Origin: JBBDMX01 sp040878035
Lineage (GTDB): Bacteria > Planctomycetota > Phycisphaerae > Phycisphaerales > Phycisphaeraceae
NCBI GenBank assembly: GCA_040878035.1
Contig: JBBDMX010000094.1
Location: 1 to 64,000, forward strand
Direction: 5' to 3'
DNA length: 64,000 nucleotides
The notes below the pieces were generated by a model. The model had not been told where the DNA came from and did not search any database. It worked only from the letters and a program-made list of their open reading frames with translations. The position numbers were made by a program, and so were the translations under genes. Of this stretch, positions 49,114 to 58,129 are shown piece after piece. The stretch's first letter is position 1. Each line of letters begins with the position of its first letter.

Positions 49114-51609
49114 TCAAGTGGCCTGATCGACCACCAGTTCGTCGGTGAAGATCCATACCTTGTTGGCGACGCCGTCGGGCTTCTGTTCGGCGGGTCCGTC
49201 GGCGGCCTTGGCCTTCTCATCCTTGATCGCATGCAGGCGAATGTAGCGGGCGCTGGTGCGCAGGTTGTCGGTCATGACCGTGCAGACGCCGATGCCGTTG
49301 CGATCCGCGACCAGCTTGGGTTCGACGCTCCCGGCGGCCCGGAAGTGCTCGCCATCGTCGGATACGGTGAAGTCCACGCGCTTGGGCAGCACCAGTCCGA
49401 TGTGGCCCGAATGATAGAAGTCGGCGCCCAGGCGGCGCAGGTCGCGGGTGGCGCCTAAGTCGATGGTGGTTTCCAGGTTGCGCCCGACGTAGCAGGTCCA
49501 CAGGTCCTCGAAATGCAAAGGCACGCGGCGGGCGCGCTCGCGCGCCACCTCATCGCTGGGCCAGTGGTTGCCCTTGAGCACATGGTCGGGCAGCATCTGG
49601 GGACGCAGCTTGTCCATGTGGCGGGCGATGCGGCTCTTGGCGGTAAAGTCCCAGAAGCTGGTGCCGCGCTGGTGCAGGAGAAGCATCGACGTGATCCAGG
49701 CCTGCGTCCAGCCCGTCTCGGTGCACCACACGCCCCAGCCCGCGTCGGCGGTGGATCCCCAATACTCCCAGCGCCCGTAATCAAAGCCGCGGAACCACCC
49801 CCCGTCCAGGCCGTCGTGCTTCTGCGACTTGATCTGGATGCGCACCAGGAAGTTGGCGAGTTTGTCGGTGGCTTCCTTGAGATAGGCGTCTCCGGTGGCG
49901 GCCGCCGCCTCGACCAGACTCAGGATGGCGAAGTTGCACGTGTAGAGCAGGTCGGCGACCGTCTCGCCATTGCTGTGGATCAGGGGTGCTTCGTTGGTGG
50001 CGAACTTCTCGTTGCTCGGCGGCGGTCCGAAGGTGCCTTGGCCCTCCGGCCCCAGTTCCTCGCGGATGGCGCCGCATTCGTCCTGGGCCGCCAGCATGTC
50101 CCGGGCCATGCGGTGCAGCCAGTCGCGGTGCTGCGGCGTGTCGTCCACGCGCACCAGCCAGGCCAGGGGCAGCAGCATGCGGGCGCGCTCCTGCTGCATG
50201 CCGTTGGTCCATTGCCACTTGCCGGGATAGGCCTCCATCATTCGCCCGATGCCCAGGCGCGTACGTTCGAGCAGCGGCTCAAAGTGCGTCTTGTCATATA
50301 GCCAGAGGAAGCACGCCAGGAGCCAGGACTCGAAGTGCGGAGAGAAGCGGGGATGTTCATTATGCCAGTAGTATTCCCAGCCGAGTTTGGACAGCAGCGG
50401 CTCCCAGAGGTTGTGGCCCTGGAGGCCACTGGGGCCGGAGGTGCGGAAGTTGGCCAGCAGGGCGCGCAGCATCCGCTCATCCCAGCGGTCGTCATCCAGC
50501 GCGGCCGACGCCGCCATGGCGCCCAGGAGCGAGCGTGCGTTGTCGTCGCCGAAGAAGACTTCGCGGCTGCCCGAGGACCACTTCATAAGCCCGAACGCCG
50601 GGCTGGCCGGATCGGCGGAGCTGCCCCCGTGGAAGCCCGAGTATTCATAGACGCAGTCGAGCAGGTTGATGGCGTATTGACGGTGTTCCTCGCGGCCGTC
50701 GAGCCAGTGCCCCATGGCCAGCGCCATGGCGGACTCGCCGGTGCAATCGTTGCGCAAGGTCAGGCCATGCGGCTGCGTGCCGTCGTGCCGAATCGCGCTG
50801 ACGAAGCATTCGGCAATGCCGTCGCGCCCGTCGCCATTGCGGCTTTCGCCTTCCTTCCATCCGGGATAGAGGAACATGCGGGCGCGTTCATACCAGTTGA
50901 TGCCGCGGCGTGCCGCCTCCAGACGCGCGTCGGGCGCCAGCGCCTGCCGGCGATCGTAGGTGGGCCGCACCGTCGCTTGCCAGTCGGGCATGACCGGCGG
51001 CGCCTCGGGGCATAGCCAGCGCAGCACCATCTGCCAGATCTGTCGCCAGGACTCCTGCGGGCCGTAGCGCCCCGTGATGAACTGGCTCAGCCTGGTCGTG
51101 GCGACGAGCATGTTGGCCTGCGGCAACTCGAAGAGGATGGGATGCACATCCTGCTTAGGCAGGCCGTACACGGCTGTCTCAAACCCGGCGACGCGCGCCA
51201 CGACGATGTGCGGCTGCTCGGCGGCGGTGCGGACGTAGTGGCAGTCCTGCACCATGACGATGCTCATGGGCGGCAGGGCGTCGCCAAAGACAGCGGAGGT
51301 GATGACCTGGCGTTCACACCCGGTGTGCGCAACTTCGCCCACGGGCGTGCCGGGCAGCCAGTCGGGGAACTCGATGTAGAGGCGCAGGCGCTTCTCGTTG
51401 GCGAGGCGCACATGCTCGGCGGTCAGCGGCGTCCGCTGCGCCGGGTAGCCGTCGGCCAGCACCAGCACCGCCGACCCCTGGGGCGCCGCGATCAGCGCCG
51501 GAAGGATGCCGCCATGCCGCGAGAGCTCACCTTGAGGGGCCAGCAGACGATACAGGTCATTGTCAGGCTGGCAGCAGAACGATAAACCGGATCCGGAAGT
51601 GGACTTCAT
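49114..51609 (-). CDS. large carbohydrate-active-like protein, (alpha/alpha)-barrel with C-terminal discoidin-like part
   Basis: An 831-residue protein without an obvious signal peptide. The middle (about residues 220-690) is rich in W, Y, H and repeated helical patterns (CTGESAMALAMGHWLDGREEH, YGRWEYWGSTADAGWGVWC, QARMLLP-like stretches) as in (alpha/alpha)6-barrel glycoside hydrolases or lyases. The C-terminal ~140 residues (LETTIDLGATRDLRRLGADF, SARYIRLHAIKDEK) look like an F5/8 discoidin-type carbohydrate-binding module. I cannot assign a CAZy family or catalytic residues. Neighbouring hydrolases and LacI support a role in glycan use. Confidence 0.7.
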   Translation of the reverse strand: MKSTSGSGLSFCCQPDNDLYRLLAPQGELSRHGGILPALIAAPQGSAVLVLADGYPAQRTPLTAEHVRLANEKRLRLYIEFPDWLPGTPVGEVAHTGCERQVITSAVFGDALPPMSIVMVQDCHYVRTAAEQPHIVVARVAGFETAVYGLPKQDVHPILFELPQANMLVATTRLSQFITGRYGPQESWRQIWQMVLRWLCPEAPPVMPDWQATVRPTYDRRQALAPDARLEAARRGINWYERARMFLYPGWKEGESRNGDGRDGIAECFVSAIRHDGTQPHGLTLRNDCTGESAMALAMGHWLDGREEHRQYAINLLDCVYEYSGFHGGSSADPASPAFGLMKWSSGSREVFFGDDNARSLLGAMAASAALDDDRWDERMLRALLANFRTSGPSGLQGHNLWEPLLSKLGWEYYWHNEHPRFSPHFESWLLACFLWLYDKTHFEPLLERTRLGIGRMMEAYPGKWQWTNGMQQERARMLLPLAWLVRVDDTPQHRDWLHRMARDMLAAQDECGAIREELGPEGQGTFGPPPSNEKFATNEAPLIHSNGETVADLLYTCNFAILSLVEAAAATGDAYLKEATDKLANFLVRIQIKSQKHDGLDGGWFRGFDYGRWEYWGSTADAGWGVWCTETGWTQAWITSMLLLHQRGTSFWDFTAKSRIARHMDKLRPQMLPDHVLKGNHWPSDEVARERARRVPLHFEDLWTCYVGRNLETTIDLGATRDLRRLGADFYHSGHIGLVLPKRVDFTVSDDGEHFRAAGSVEPKLVADRNGIGVCTVMTDNLRTSARYIRLHAIKDEKAKAADGPAEQKPDGVANKVWIFTDELVVDQAT

Positions 51610-51715
51610 GGTGTGTGGACCTTTAACAACTTGAAACTACAAAATCACGGAAGCAAAGCAGGCACATACTTCCCTCAAGTAAGACGGCCGACGCCGCTCT
51701 ATACCGCCCCTGTGC

Positions 51716-52504
51716 TTACCACCAGACGCTCCAGTCTCCCATCCAACGCATCTCCATCTGGGAGAACGGCACCCATCGGACATCACCACCAAGCCGGCCA
51801 ATGTTTGTCCCCTCGGGCTGACCATTTGCATCGCGGTGCGCGATCGACCAGGCTCCGACCCACGAACCACCCGTACCGAAAGTTGTTTCGTTAATGTCAA
51901 CCACCACGGGGAGATCAGGGCTATCATCCATGCGCCTCACGATCCATTGGCTGGTCAAGGCATTGAAAGCATTGGTATGCAGGTTGTAACCGATGTAATA
52001 GTGAGTCTTGCTGGGATCGGTTCCCGCGACTTGTTCCCACCATTCCTTGGCCGTAAAGCCGTCGTAGGCGGTACCCGCCACAGCCGCCGTCAAATCCTGG
52101 GCGAACTGCGGGCAGAAGAACAGACCGATGCTCTTGCTGTACGGAAAAGTAGGAACACTCCCCACCATGGTCGGTTCAATGTTGAAATAGTTCGGGAGCA
52201 GTGACACCGCCATGGACTTTTGGAGATAGCCATCGACCGACGTATTGGCGCCGCCCGTGTTGGGCATGAGGCCCCTGTGATCTGCCGCATAGTTGAGAAA
52301 GCCGATCAAATGTGAGTGTTCGTTACTGGCGCACTGCGTTTTTCTTACCATGTCCTTGGCTCTGCCCAAGGCGGGCAGGAGCATCGCGATCAACAGCGCG
52401 ATGATACTGATCACCACCAATAGCTCGACGAGCGTAAATCCCCGGGATTGACGCGGGGCCGCTGCGGGCAACTTCATGGGCGAAAAGACTCGTATCGGCT
52501 TCAT
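51716..52504 (-). CDS. pseudopilin-like protein with prepilin N-terminus
   Basis: A 262-residue protein. The type IV prepilin signal is RGFTLVELLVVISIIALLIAML after a 22-residue leader, with the invariant Glu at +5. The C-terminus has the planctomycete H-X-DG-like pattern (SIAHRDANGQ...NIGRLGGDVRWVPF). The start ATG at 52504 has AAAGGAG upstream. These proteins are abundant in planctomycetes and are thought to be processed by PilD-type peptidase and to form surface or secretion structures. No pilus assembly genes are in the window. Confidence 0.87.
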   Translation of the reverse strand: MKPIRVFSPMKLPAAAPRQSRGFTLVELLVVISIIALLIAMLLPALGRAKDMVRKTQCASNEHSHLIGFLNYAADHRGLMPNTGGANTSVDGYLQKSMAVSLLPNYFNIEPTMVGSVPTFPYSKSIGLFFCPQFAQDLTAAVAGTAYDGFTAKEWWEQVAGTDPSKTHYYIGYNLHTNAFNALTSQWIVRRMDDSPDLPVVVDINETTFGTGGSWVGAWSIAHRDANGQPEGTNIGRLGGDVRWVPFSQMEMRWMGDWSVWW

Positions 52505-52614
52505 CGTGGCACTCCTTTCAGAATCGCCCTCTCCCGCTCGAACCGTGTGCACCTATATCCATCTTGCGGCCGTGGCACTCCGTGGAGTCCAGAGCGTCCA
52601 TGGCGTCACTCCCA

Positions 52615-52649
52615 GCATCCTGCGCCGCCAACCCCGCGGCGCAGGATGC
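52615..52649 (-). terminator. hairpin terminator candidate after PEP-CTERM gene 1
   Basis: A perfect 14-base stem, GCATCCTGCGCCGC (52615-52628) with GCGGCGCAGGATGC (52636-52649), loop of seven. It lies 20 bases past the stop of the leftward PEP-CTERM gene. A near-identical hairpin follows the paralogous gene, so gene and hairpin were duplicated together. No T run is seen. Confidence 0.6.
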
Positions 52650-52668
52650 CCGGGAAATCGCCGGATAA

Positions 52669-53349
52669 TCACGCCCGCCGCCGGCGGCCCAGGACCATCG
52701 TGCCGACGCCGATGGCCAGCAGACCCAGCGATGCGGGCTCGGGGATGACACTGGCGCTGCCGAACAGATCATATTCACGATAGATGAAGAAGTTGCCGTG
52801 ATACGTAAACTGAAGGGCGTCCACGCCCGTGGCGATGAAGCCGGCTCCTGAGTCGTCAATGGTCACCCTCACTTCCTGGCCCTGATTATCGGCGACACTC
52901 ACAGTCGTGAGGGGGGTGAACAAGGCACTGTTGACCTGCCGATACGCCACGTCGTAGCCCTGCGCGACGAATACGCCGGCTTCATATGCAGTGTAGGTCA
53001 CAAGCGAGGTGATGTCATATCCCGCCGTATTGGTCGTGGTGTCCAGGAAGAACGTGGCCACATCGCCCTCCTGGGGGCTCAGGGAGCCGGTGGTGTCGCC
53101 TTGGTTGACGCCATACATTGCTCCGTCAGTGAGTTTGGAGACGGGGCCGCCACCCCAGGTGTCAGTCCCGACAAAACTCGACGAAGCGAGTTGCTGGCCC
53201 TGGTTGAGCAGGTCGGTCGACGACACCGTGAAGCCAAACGAGTTTGCGGTTGCCGTGGTTGTCTGAACAGCCGCTTGGGCCTGACCAGCCACCAGGACCC
53301 ACGTCGCGATCGCCACCATCATCGCCGCAGTGATACGAAAGCTGTTCAT
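52669..53349 (-). CDS. PEP-CTERM sorting-domain protein 1 of a tandem pair
   Basis: A 226-residue exported protein. A signal peptide (AAMMVAIATWVLVAGQAQA) leads to a Thr/Ser/Gly-rich beta-sandwich-like body and the sorting tail VIPEPASLGLLAIGVGTMV followed by LGRRRRA. PEP-CTERM tails direct export and covalent or membrane sorting by an exosortase. I start at the ATG at 53349, six bases after AAGGAG; an ATG two codons upstream sits on the ribosome-binding site. It is about half identical by eye to the next protein upstream. Function of the body is unknown. Confidence 0.9.
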   Translation of the reverse strand: MNSFRITAAMMVAIATWVLVAGQAQAAVQTTTATANSFGFTVSSTDLLNQGQQLASSSFVGTDTWGGGPVSKLTDGAMYGVNQGDTTGSLSPQEGDVATFFLDTTTNTAGYDITSLVTYTAYEAGVFVAQGYDVAYRQVNSALFTPLTTVSVADNQGQEVRVTIDDSGAGFIATGVDALQFTYHGNFFIYREYDLFGSASVIPEPASLGLLAIGVGTMVLGRRRRA

Positions 53350-53404
53350 ACTCATCTCCTTCGGATTAGAAATGGAATTGTCTACGTTCATGACTGCATC
53401 GCCC

Positions 53405-53444
53405 GGCATCCTGCGCCACGCCACGAGCTACGGCGCAGGACGCC
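53405..53444 (-). terminator. hairpin terminator candidate after PEP-CTERM gene 2
   Basis: GGCATCCTGCGCC (53405-53417) and GGCGCAGGACGCC (53432-53444) pair with one mismatch. It lies 21 bases downstream of the leftward gene and matches the hairpin at 52615 in sequence and position, which marks the unit duplicated. Confidence 0.55.
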
Positions 53445-53464
53445 GGGGAGAAATCACCCGGTGA

Positions 53465-54154
53465 TCACGCACGCCGCCGGCGGCCCAGGAACATCGTGCC
53501 GACGCCGATCGCCAGCAGACCCAGGGATGCGGGCTCGGGAATGACGCTGGCGCTGCCGACGACATCAAACTCGCGATAGACCTGCTCGTTGAATGGCGCC
53601 ACGTCATGAAACGTGAAGCGCAAAGCATCAACACCGGTGGCGAGAGGCAGCGCCAAGGTATCTGAGATCGTCACGCGAACTTCCTGGCCAGTGCCGTCGG
53701 CAACAGAGACGGAGGTAAGCGCCAAGAACGCGGCGCTGCCTACGACCGAATACTCCAAGTCATAGCTCTGTCCGACCCGCACACCCGCGCTCAGGGCGGT
53801 GTAGGTCACGATCGAGGTGATGTCGTATCCCGCGATGTTGGTGGACGTGTCGAGGTTGAAGATGGCCACGCTGCCCTCGGTGGGAGTCAATGAGCCGGTT
53901 GTATCACCATCGTTGACGACGTACATGATGCCATCATTGAGCCCGGCGACACCCGTGCCAAACGAGTCGGTGCCAGTGAAACTGGACGAACCGAACGTGG
54001 CCTGACTCTGGTCGATCAGGTCGGTCGCCGACACGGCAAAGGTGCCGCTGGTGCCCGTGGTCGTAGACACATCAAGGGCCGCCTTGGCCGGGGCCGCCGT
54101 CAGGACCATTACGATGGCCGCCATCATCGCCGCGCTGATGCGAAAGCTGTTCAT
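53465..54154 (-). CDS. PEP-CTERM sorting-domain protein 2 of a tandem pair
   Basis: A 229-residue paralogue of the preceding protein. Signal peptide AAMMAAIVMVLTAAPAKA, body with FTGTDSFGTGVAGLNDGIMY and YDITSIVTYTALSAGVRV in the same places, and an almost identical tail SVIPEPASLGLLAIGVGTM plus FLGRRRRA. The identical MSMNSFRI start and GGAG spacing confirm a tandem duplication. It is encoded 217 bases before the LacI gene end, with its own promoter region likely in that gap. Confidence 0.9.
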   Translation of the reverse strand: MNSFRISAAMMAAIVMVLTAAPAKAALDVSTTTGTSGTFAVSATDLIDQSQATFGSSSFTGTDSFGTGVAGLNDGIMYVVNDGDTTGSLTPTEGSVAIFNLDTSTNIAGYDITSIVTYTALSAGVRVGQSYDLEYSVVGSAAFLALTSVSVADGTGQEVRVTISDTLALPLATGVDALRFTFHDVAPFNEQVYREFDVVGSASVIPEPASLGLLAIGVGTMFLGRRRRA

Positions 54155-54371
54155 ACTCATCTCCTTAAAGTGAAATGGATCGTTTGATCGGATACTTTAC
54201 GTTTAGTCATCCCCCCGAAACCAAAGCCATGCAACACGAAAGAACTCTGCAAATACCATGCCGAACGCTTAAATGCTCTTGTGCTGCGTGTTCTGGCACC
54301 TCCTTGGGATTGCCGGAAACATGATGTCAGCCGCCACCAAAAGTCACAGCCTCGAACGGGCCGTCGGAAGT

Positions 54372-55469
54372 CTAGGTTGATTGTCGCACCACCAGCTCCG
54401 GGGTAATGCGCACGGTGCGATCATCCGGGGGCAAGGGTCCCTGCGTGATCATGCGTTCCACCATCCTCACCATGACCGACGCCGCCTCAAAGTAGTTGGG
54501 CCTGATGGTGCTCAGCGGCCGCTCGGTCCAGGGCGCGAACATATAGTCTGCGTACCCCATCACGGCCACGTCCCGGGGCACGGACAAGCCCTGGCGCAGC
54601 AGGCAGCGCACCAGCGTCGCGGCCCAGTAGTCGTCATGCGCCACGATCGCGTCGGCGTGCCGGCGATGCACCAGGTCGGCCACGGCCTGTTCCGCCAGGA
54701 CATCCAGGTAGTCGAAACTTGCCACCACGCCGCTGGAACCCAGGTTGGGGCACAGTGTTCGCCAGTCGCCCAGATGCACCAGGTCGGCGGGCAGGTTCAG
54801 TTCCTCAAGGGCTTCGACGTGGCCCGCCACGCGCTCGTGGTAGAAGTCCCAGGTCAGGTCGAGCATGGCCAGGCCGATGCGGCGCCGGCCGCGCTTGGCC
54901 AGGTGCTCGACCGACAGGCGCGCTCCGTAGCGGCGATCGGGAGCGACATAGGAGGCGCCGGGTACGCCGGGGTCTTCATAGAAGACGGTGTTGGGGTGGC
55001 GGGCCAGCAGCTCACGGCGATTGCCGGGCGACCAGCGATGCACGACGCACAGGACGCCATCGACGTGGCGGTGCGACAGCTCTTCGGTGTAGTAGTCGAA
55101 CTGGTCCGGCTCGTGGGCGAGGCCGCCGATGGTGTTGCCGATGAGGGTATGGCAGCCAATTTTGACCGCCTCGATGTCGAGTTGCTGGACCAGCAGTCCG
55201 CGTTGGGGGTCGCCGGCGGAGGTGACCAGCAGGCCGAAGGTCTGCGTGCGTTTGCCGCGGAGTTGGCGGGCGGCGGGATTGGGGCGATACTGGAGCCGCA
55301 GGGCGGCGGCACGGATGCGCTTGGCGGTTTCTGCGCTGGCGCGGGAGTTGTTCCCCGGCCCGCCGTTGAGCACCACGCCGGCCACCGGGACCGAGACGTT
55401 GGCGACCCGCGCCACATCGCGCAAGGTGGCCCGGTGGGGTGTTCTCAGTTTCGCGGCACGTTGCGGCAC
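54372..55469 (-). CDS. LacI-family transcriptional regulator
   Basis: A 365-residue repressor-type protein. The helix-turn-helix is ATLRDVARVANVSVPVAGVVL with a hinge LRLQYRPNPAARQLRGKRT, slightly longer than usual (GGPGNNSRAS). The periplasmic-binding-like effector domain follows (FGLLVTSAGDPQRGLLVQQL, DAIVAHDDYWAATLVRCLL, VMGYADYMFAPWTERPLSTIRP). It probably senses a sugar and controls the glycan genes nearby, though no operator could be assigned. It stands alone on its strand between PEP-CTERM genes and a pseudopilin. Confidence 0.92.
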   Translation of the reverse strand: MPQRAAKLRTPHRATLRDVARVANVSVPVAGVVLNGGPGNNSRASAETAKRIRAAALRLQYRPNPAARQLRGKRTQTFGLLVTSAGDPQRGLLVQQLDIEAVKIGCHTLIGNTIGGLAHEPDQFDYYTEELSHRHVDGVLCVVHRWSPGNRRELLARHPNTVFYEDPGVPGASYVAPDRRYGARLSVEHLAKRGRRRIGLAMLDLTWDFYHERVAGHVEALEELNLPADLVHLGDWRTLCPNLGSSGVVASFDYLDVLAEQAVADLVHRRHADAIVAHDDYWAATLVRCLLRQGLSVPRDVAVMGYADYMFAPWTERPLSTIRPNYFEAASVMVRMVERMITQGPLPPDDRTVRITPELVVRQST

Positions 55470-55609
55470 GTTCGGACTCCCATTTCCACGTGGCTGACTA
55501 GAGCGGCCTTTCCCGAGCGGGACGTCAAGAAGAAGTCGAGTGACTTTTCATTAAGTTACCCGCCTAAGTCGGCAAAGTCAAGAGAATTCTTTCCAGGGAA
55601 ACCGGATTG

Positions 55610-55697
55610 AACCACCATGACACCAAGAACACCAAGAAGACCAAGAAAAATTGAATTCTTTCTGCCTTTTCTTGGTGTTCTTGGTGTCTTGGTGGTT
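55610..55697. repeat. dispersed inverted repeat (CACCAAGAACACC family)
   Basis: Near-perfect arms of 29 bases: AACCACCATGACACCAAGAA and following CACCAAGAA (55610-55638) with the complement at 55669-55697. It is the only structure in the 271-base gap upstream of the LacI gene. It is related to the ACGAAG-rich repeats at 20024 and 48970 by its short A/G-rich unit. Confidence 0.75.
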
Positions 55698-55740
55698 AAC
55701 CAAAGGCCACTCCAGCCCAAGCAATAAGAAACCCCAGCGC

Positions 55741-56616
55741 CTAATCCCCCGCCATGGCGTTCCACGGGCTATTGCCGCCGTAGAGCGGCGGGGTGGAACT
55801 GCCGTTGATGGTCTTGCCCGGCGGCAACTCGACTCGCCAATGCCAGGTATTGAAGTTGGGACTATCCAATCCGGGTGGACAGCTCAGGTAGACCAAATGG
55901 CCATCGAGGGCGGCGTACTGCCCGCCGTCGCTATGCCACAAGGCGATGAAATTGCGGTTGACGCCGATGCTGCTCATTCGCCCGAAAAAACTGGAGTTCA
56001 TGCCGAAAGGAACATTGAAATTCGGATACCCGTTGGCCGCGTTGACCCGGGAGTAGTGTGATTCAAACAACAAGCCCGTGGCGAAGCGGCCCACGCCGTT
56101 GTACATCGTCAGGGGAATACTCTCGACGCGGGCGCCGCCAAAAAGGCGAACGCCCTGATAGTCGTACTTGCCGTTGCTGGCCAGGCCCGAGTCCAGCGGG
56201 GCCTGGCCGATGCCCGGACAGCGATAGAGCTTGGTGGTTTGATTGACGTATTGGAAAATGGTGCCGCCGGTGACGACCTTGTCCCAGTTCGTCAGGGCTT
56301 CGCCGTGATCGCCGTCGAGCCAGTCTCTCTGCCAGTTCTCCGTGCCCACTGCACCGTAGACGCCCGGCAGATGGTCTTTGTGATCGGCGGTGAAGACCAT
56401 GAACGCCATGTGCATTTGCCGCAATTGCGTGGCACAGACCGTTCGCCGGGCCAGCTCCTTGGCCTTGGCCATCGACGGCAGCAGGATGGCGATCAACAGC
56501 GCGACGATGGCGATGACGACCAGCAGCTCCACCAGCGTAAATCCGCCGGCGCCACCGGCCCGCGCACGCAACACGGTGCCCCTCCTGGTGACGACTTGGT
56601 GCTTGTGTTGGCCCAT
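55741..56616 (-). CDS. pseudopilin-like protein with prepilin N-terminus, second
   Basis: A 291-residue protein with prepilin signal GGFTLVELLVVIAIVALLIA after a basic 24-residue leader (Glu at +5), then KAKELARRTVCATQLRQMHMAFMVF. The end carries LWHSDGGQYAALDGHLVYLS, the H-X-DG-like C-terminal pattern of planctomycete pseudopilins. I start at the ATG at 56616. It overlaps nothing and lies 31 bases after the metallopeptidase gene, so they may share a transcript. Confidence 0.87.
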   Translation of the reverse strand: MGQHKHQVVTRRGTVLRARAGGAGGFTLVELLVVIAIVALLIAILLPSMAKAKELARRTVCATQLRQMHMAFMVFTADHKDHLPGVYGAVGTENWQRDWLDGDHGEALTNWDKVVTGGTIFQYVNQTTKLYRCPGIGQAPLDSGLASNGKYDYQGVRLFGGARVESIPLTMYNGVGRFATGLLFESHYSRVNAANGYPNFNVPFGMNSSFFGRMSSIGVNRNFIALWHSDGGQYAALDGHLVYLSCPPGLDSPNFNTWHWRVELPPGKTINGSSTPPLYGGNSPWNAMAGD

Positions 56617-56647
56617 GATGCGACCTTCGTGGCTTGGTGCGTTGGTC

Positions 56648-58102
56648 CTAATCCGGTCGTAATGCACTGCGCAGTGCCTTGAACTTGACCACCGTCATAT
56701 GTCCCTGGGCGTCGAGAATCCGCAACTGCCCGTCGCCGTCCCACATCGCCGGGTCGATGTCCTTGACCGGCAGCGTCAGTTGGAGGGGCGCCGGCTGGTC
56801 GCTGGGAATGGGTACAAAGTCTTTGGCCTTGCCCGGATGCTCGTAGCCGGCAAATCCCAGGCCATTGGCATTGCGGATGATGATCTGCTGTTTATCCGCA
56901 TCGAGCGTGGCGGTCGAGGGCTGGGGGGTGAACTCGGCAGGCTTGTCCAGGGCGAAATGGATCGTGGGCGCCAGCGCCGCGGCCGACTCGGGCGACCAAC
57001 AGGCGACTTGATCGTCGCTGAAGAAGAGCGGTGTGTCCCGCCGCGCCGAGGGCGGTTCGACGAGCGTGAAAAAGCGGTTGTAGTGGTCAAAGCCGCGGGT
57101 CATGATGTCGCGGCCGTCCAGCGAATGCGGCAAGCCGAAGGCATGGCCCAACTCGTGCAGGGCGGCGCCCTGGGTGGTGGCGGTGTTGGCCCAGAATACA
57201 TTGCGGCCGGCCGAGTCCGTGGCGTTGCGGTCGGCGTCGATCGGGGTGGCGTCCATGAACCCCGCCTGCGCCGCGGCCAAACTGTCGGGCCAGGTATACA
57301 TGCACGACCCGCCGAATAACGCCATGCGGCCCGCGCCCTGGGCCGTGTAGGCCATGTTCTTGCGCGTATCGGTGTTGAACTTGCTGAAGGCGATGAGCAT
57401 GAGGTTGACCGCCTTGCCATCGGGCGGATCAGGCGCCTGGCGCCGGGTCGTGGTCGCCACTTCATGGAACAGGCGCAGGCCGCCCTGGTAGAACTCCTGG
57501 GCCGGCTTGTCGCTCTTGACCACGTGGACGATGACCCGGCCTTGATCATCGGTTTCCAGGTTGAACGTTCGCCGGCCGTAGCCGTGCTCGTTCATCCACT
57601 CGGCGGTGAAGCACTGCATCAGCTTCAGTGCCGTATCGAACTTGCCGCGGTAGTCCTGCTTGTCGTCGGCCAGGGGCGACTGGTAGTCGGTGTTGCCGGT
57701 GTTGTCAGTGAAGAAGACGGCCCGCACTTTGTGGGGGTTGGTTTGCGGGACGTACTGGAGGCTAAAAGGCAACCGTTGGGCGCCGGCGGTCAGCACCAGG
57801 CGATTGTCGCCGGGGCGCAACTCGACCAGGACCTTGAATCGCCCGTCGTGGGCCAGGCCGGTGATCGTGGTTGGCCTGGCGGCGTTGGCGGAGACAGTGA
57901 CGGTGATCGTCGTGGCGGTCTTATCCGCCAGAGTGCCCTTGAGCAGCACCACCGGGTAGCGCAGGGTTTGGCCGCTCTGGAAGTTGGTGACCGCCAGCGA
58001 TGACGCATCCTGGGCAGCCTTGGCACACTCCAAGGCTGCCGTCAACGCCACGGCCATGATTATTGCGACCAGGCAGACGTGCTTCATCGTTTTCGTTTCC
58101 AC
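56648..58102 (-). CDS. exported metzincin-like zinc metallopeptidase
   Basis: A 484-residue protein with a signal peptide (HVCLVAIIMAVALTAALECAKA). The zinc site is ALHELGHAFGLPHS (HExxHxxGxxH, about residues 310-323) and a likely Met-turn follows in RDIMTRGFDHYN, so it is a metzincin. The first 130 residues look like a beta-sandwich (VTNFQSGQTLRYPVVLLKGT, PGDNRLVLTAGAQR). The MEROPS family cannot be told by eye. The start may be the ATG at 58087. Its position between a pseudopilin and a PEP-CTERM gene suggests an outer-surface role, perhaps in processing or degrading proteins. Confidence 0.83.
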   Translation of the reverse strand: METKTMKHVCLVAIIMAVALTAALECAKAAQDASSLAVTNFQSGQTLRYPVVLLKGTLADKTATTITVTVSANAARPTTITGLAHDGRFKVLVELRPGDNRLVLTAGAQRLPFSLQYVPQTNPHKVRAVFFTDNTGNTDYQSPLADDKQDYRGKFDTALKLMQCFTAEWMNEHGYGRRTFNLETDDQGRVIVHVVKSDKPAQEFYQGGLRLFHEVATTTRRQAPDPPDGKAVNLMLIAFSKFNTDTRKNMAYTAQGAGRMALFGGSCMYTWPDSLAAAQAGFMDATPIDADRNATDSAGRNVFWANTATTQGAALHELGHAFGLPHSLDGRDIMTRGFDHYNRFFTLVEPPSARRDTPLFFSDDQVACWSPESAAALAPTIHFALDKPAEFTPQPSTATLDADKQQIIIRNANGLGFAGYEHPGKAKDFVPIPSDQPAPLQLTLPVKDIDPAMWDGDGQLRILDAQGHMTVVKFKALRSALRPD

Positions 58103-58129
58103 ATCAGCGGCGGCCGCACCAGATCAGTA

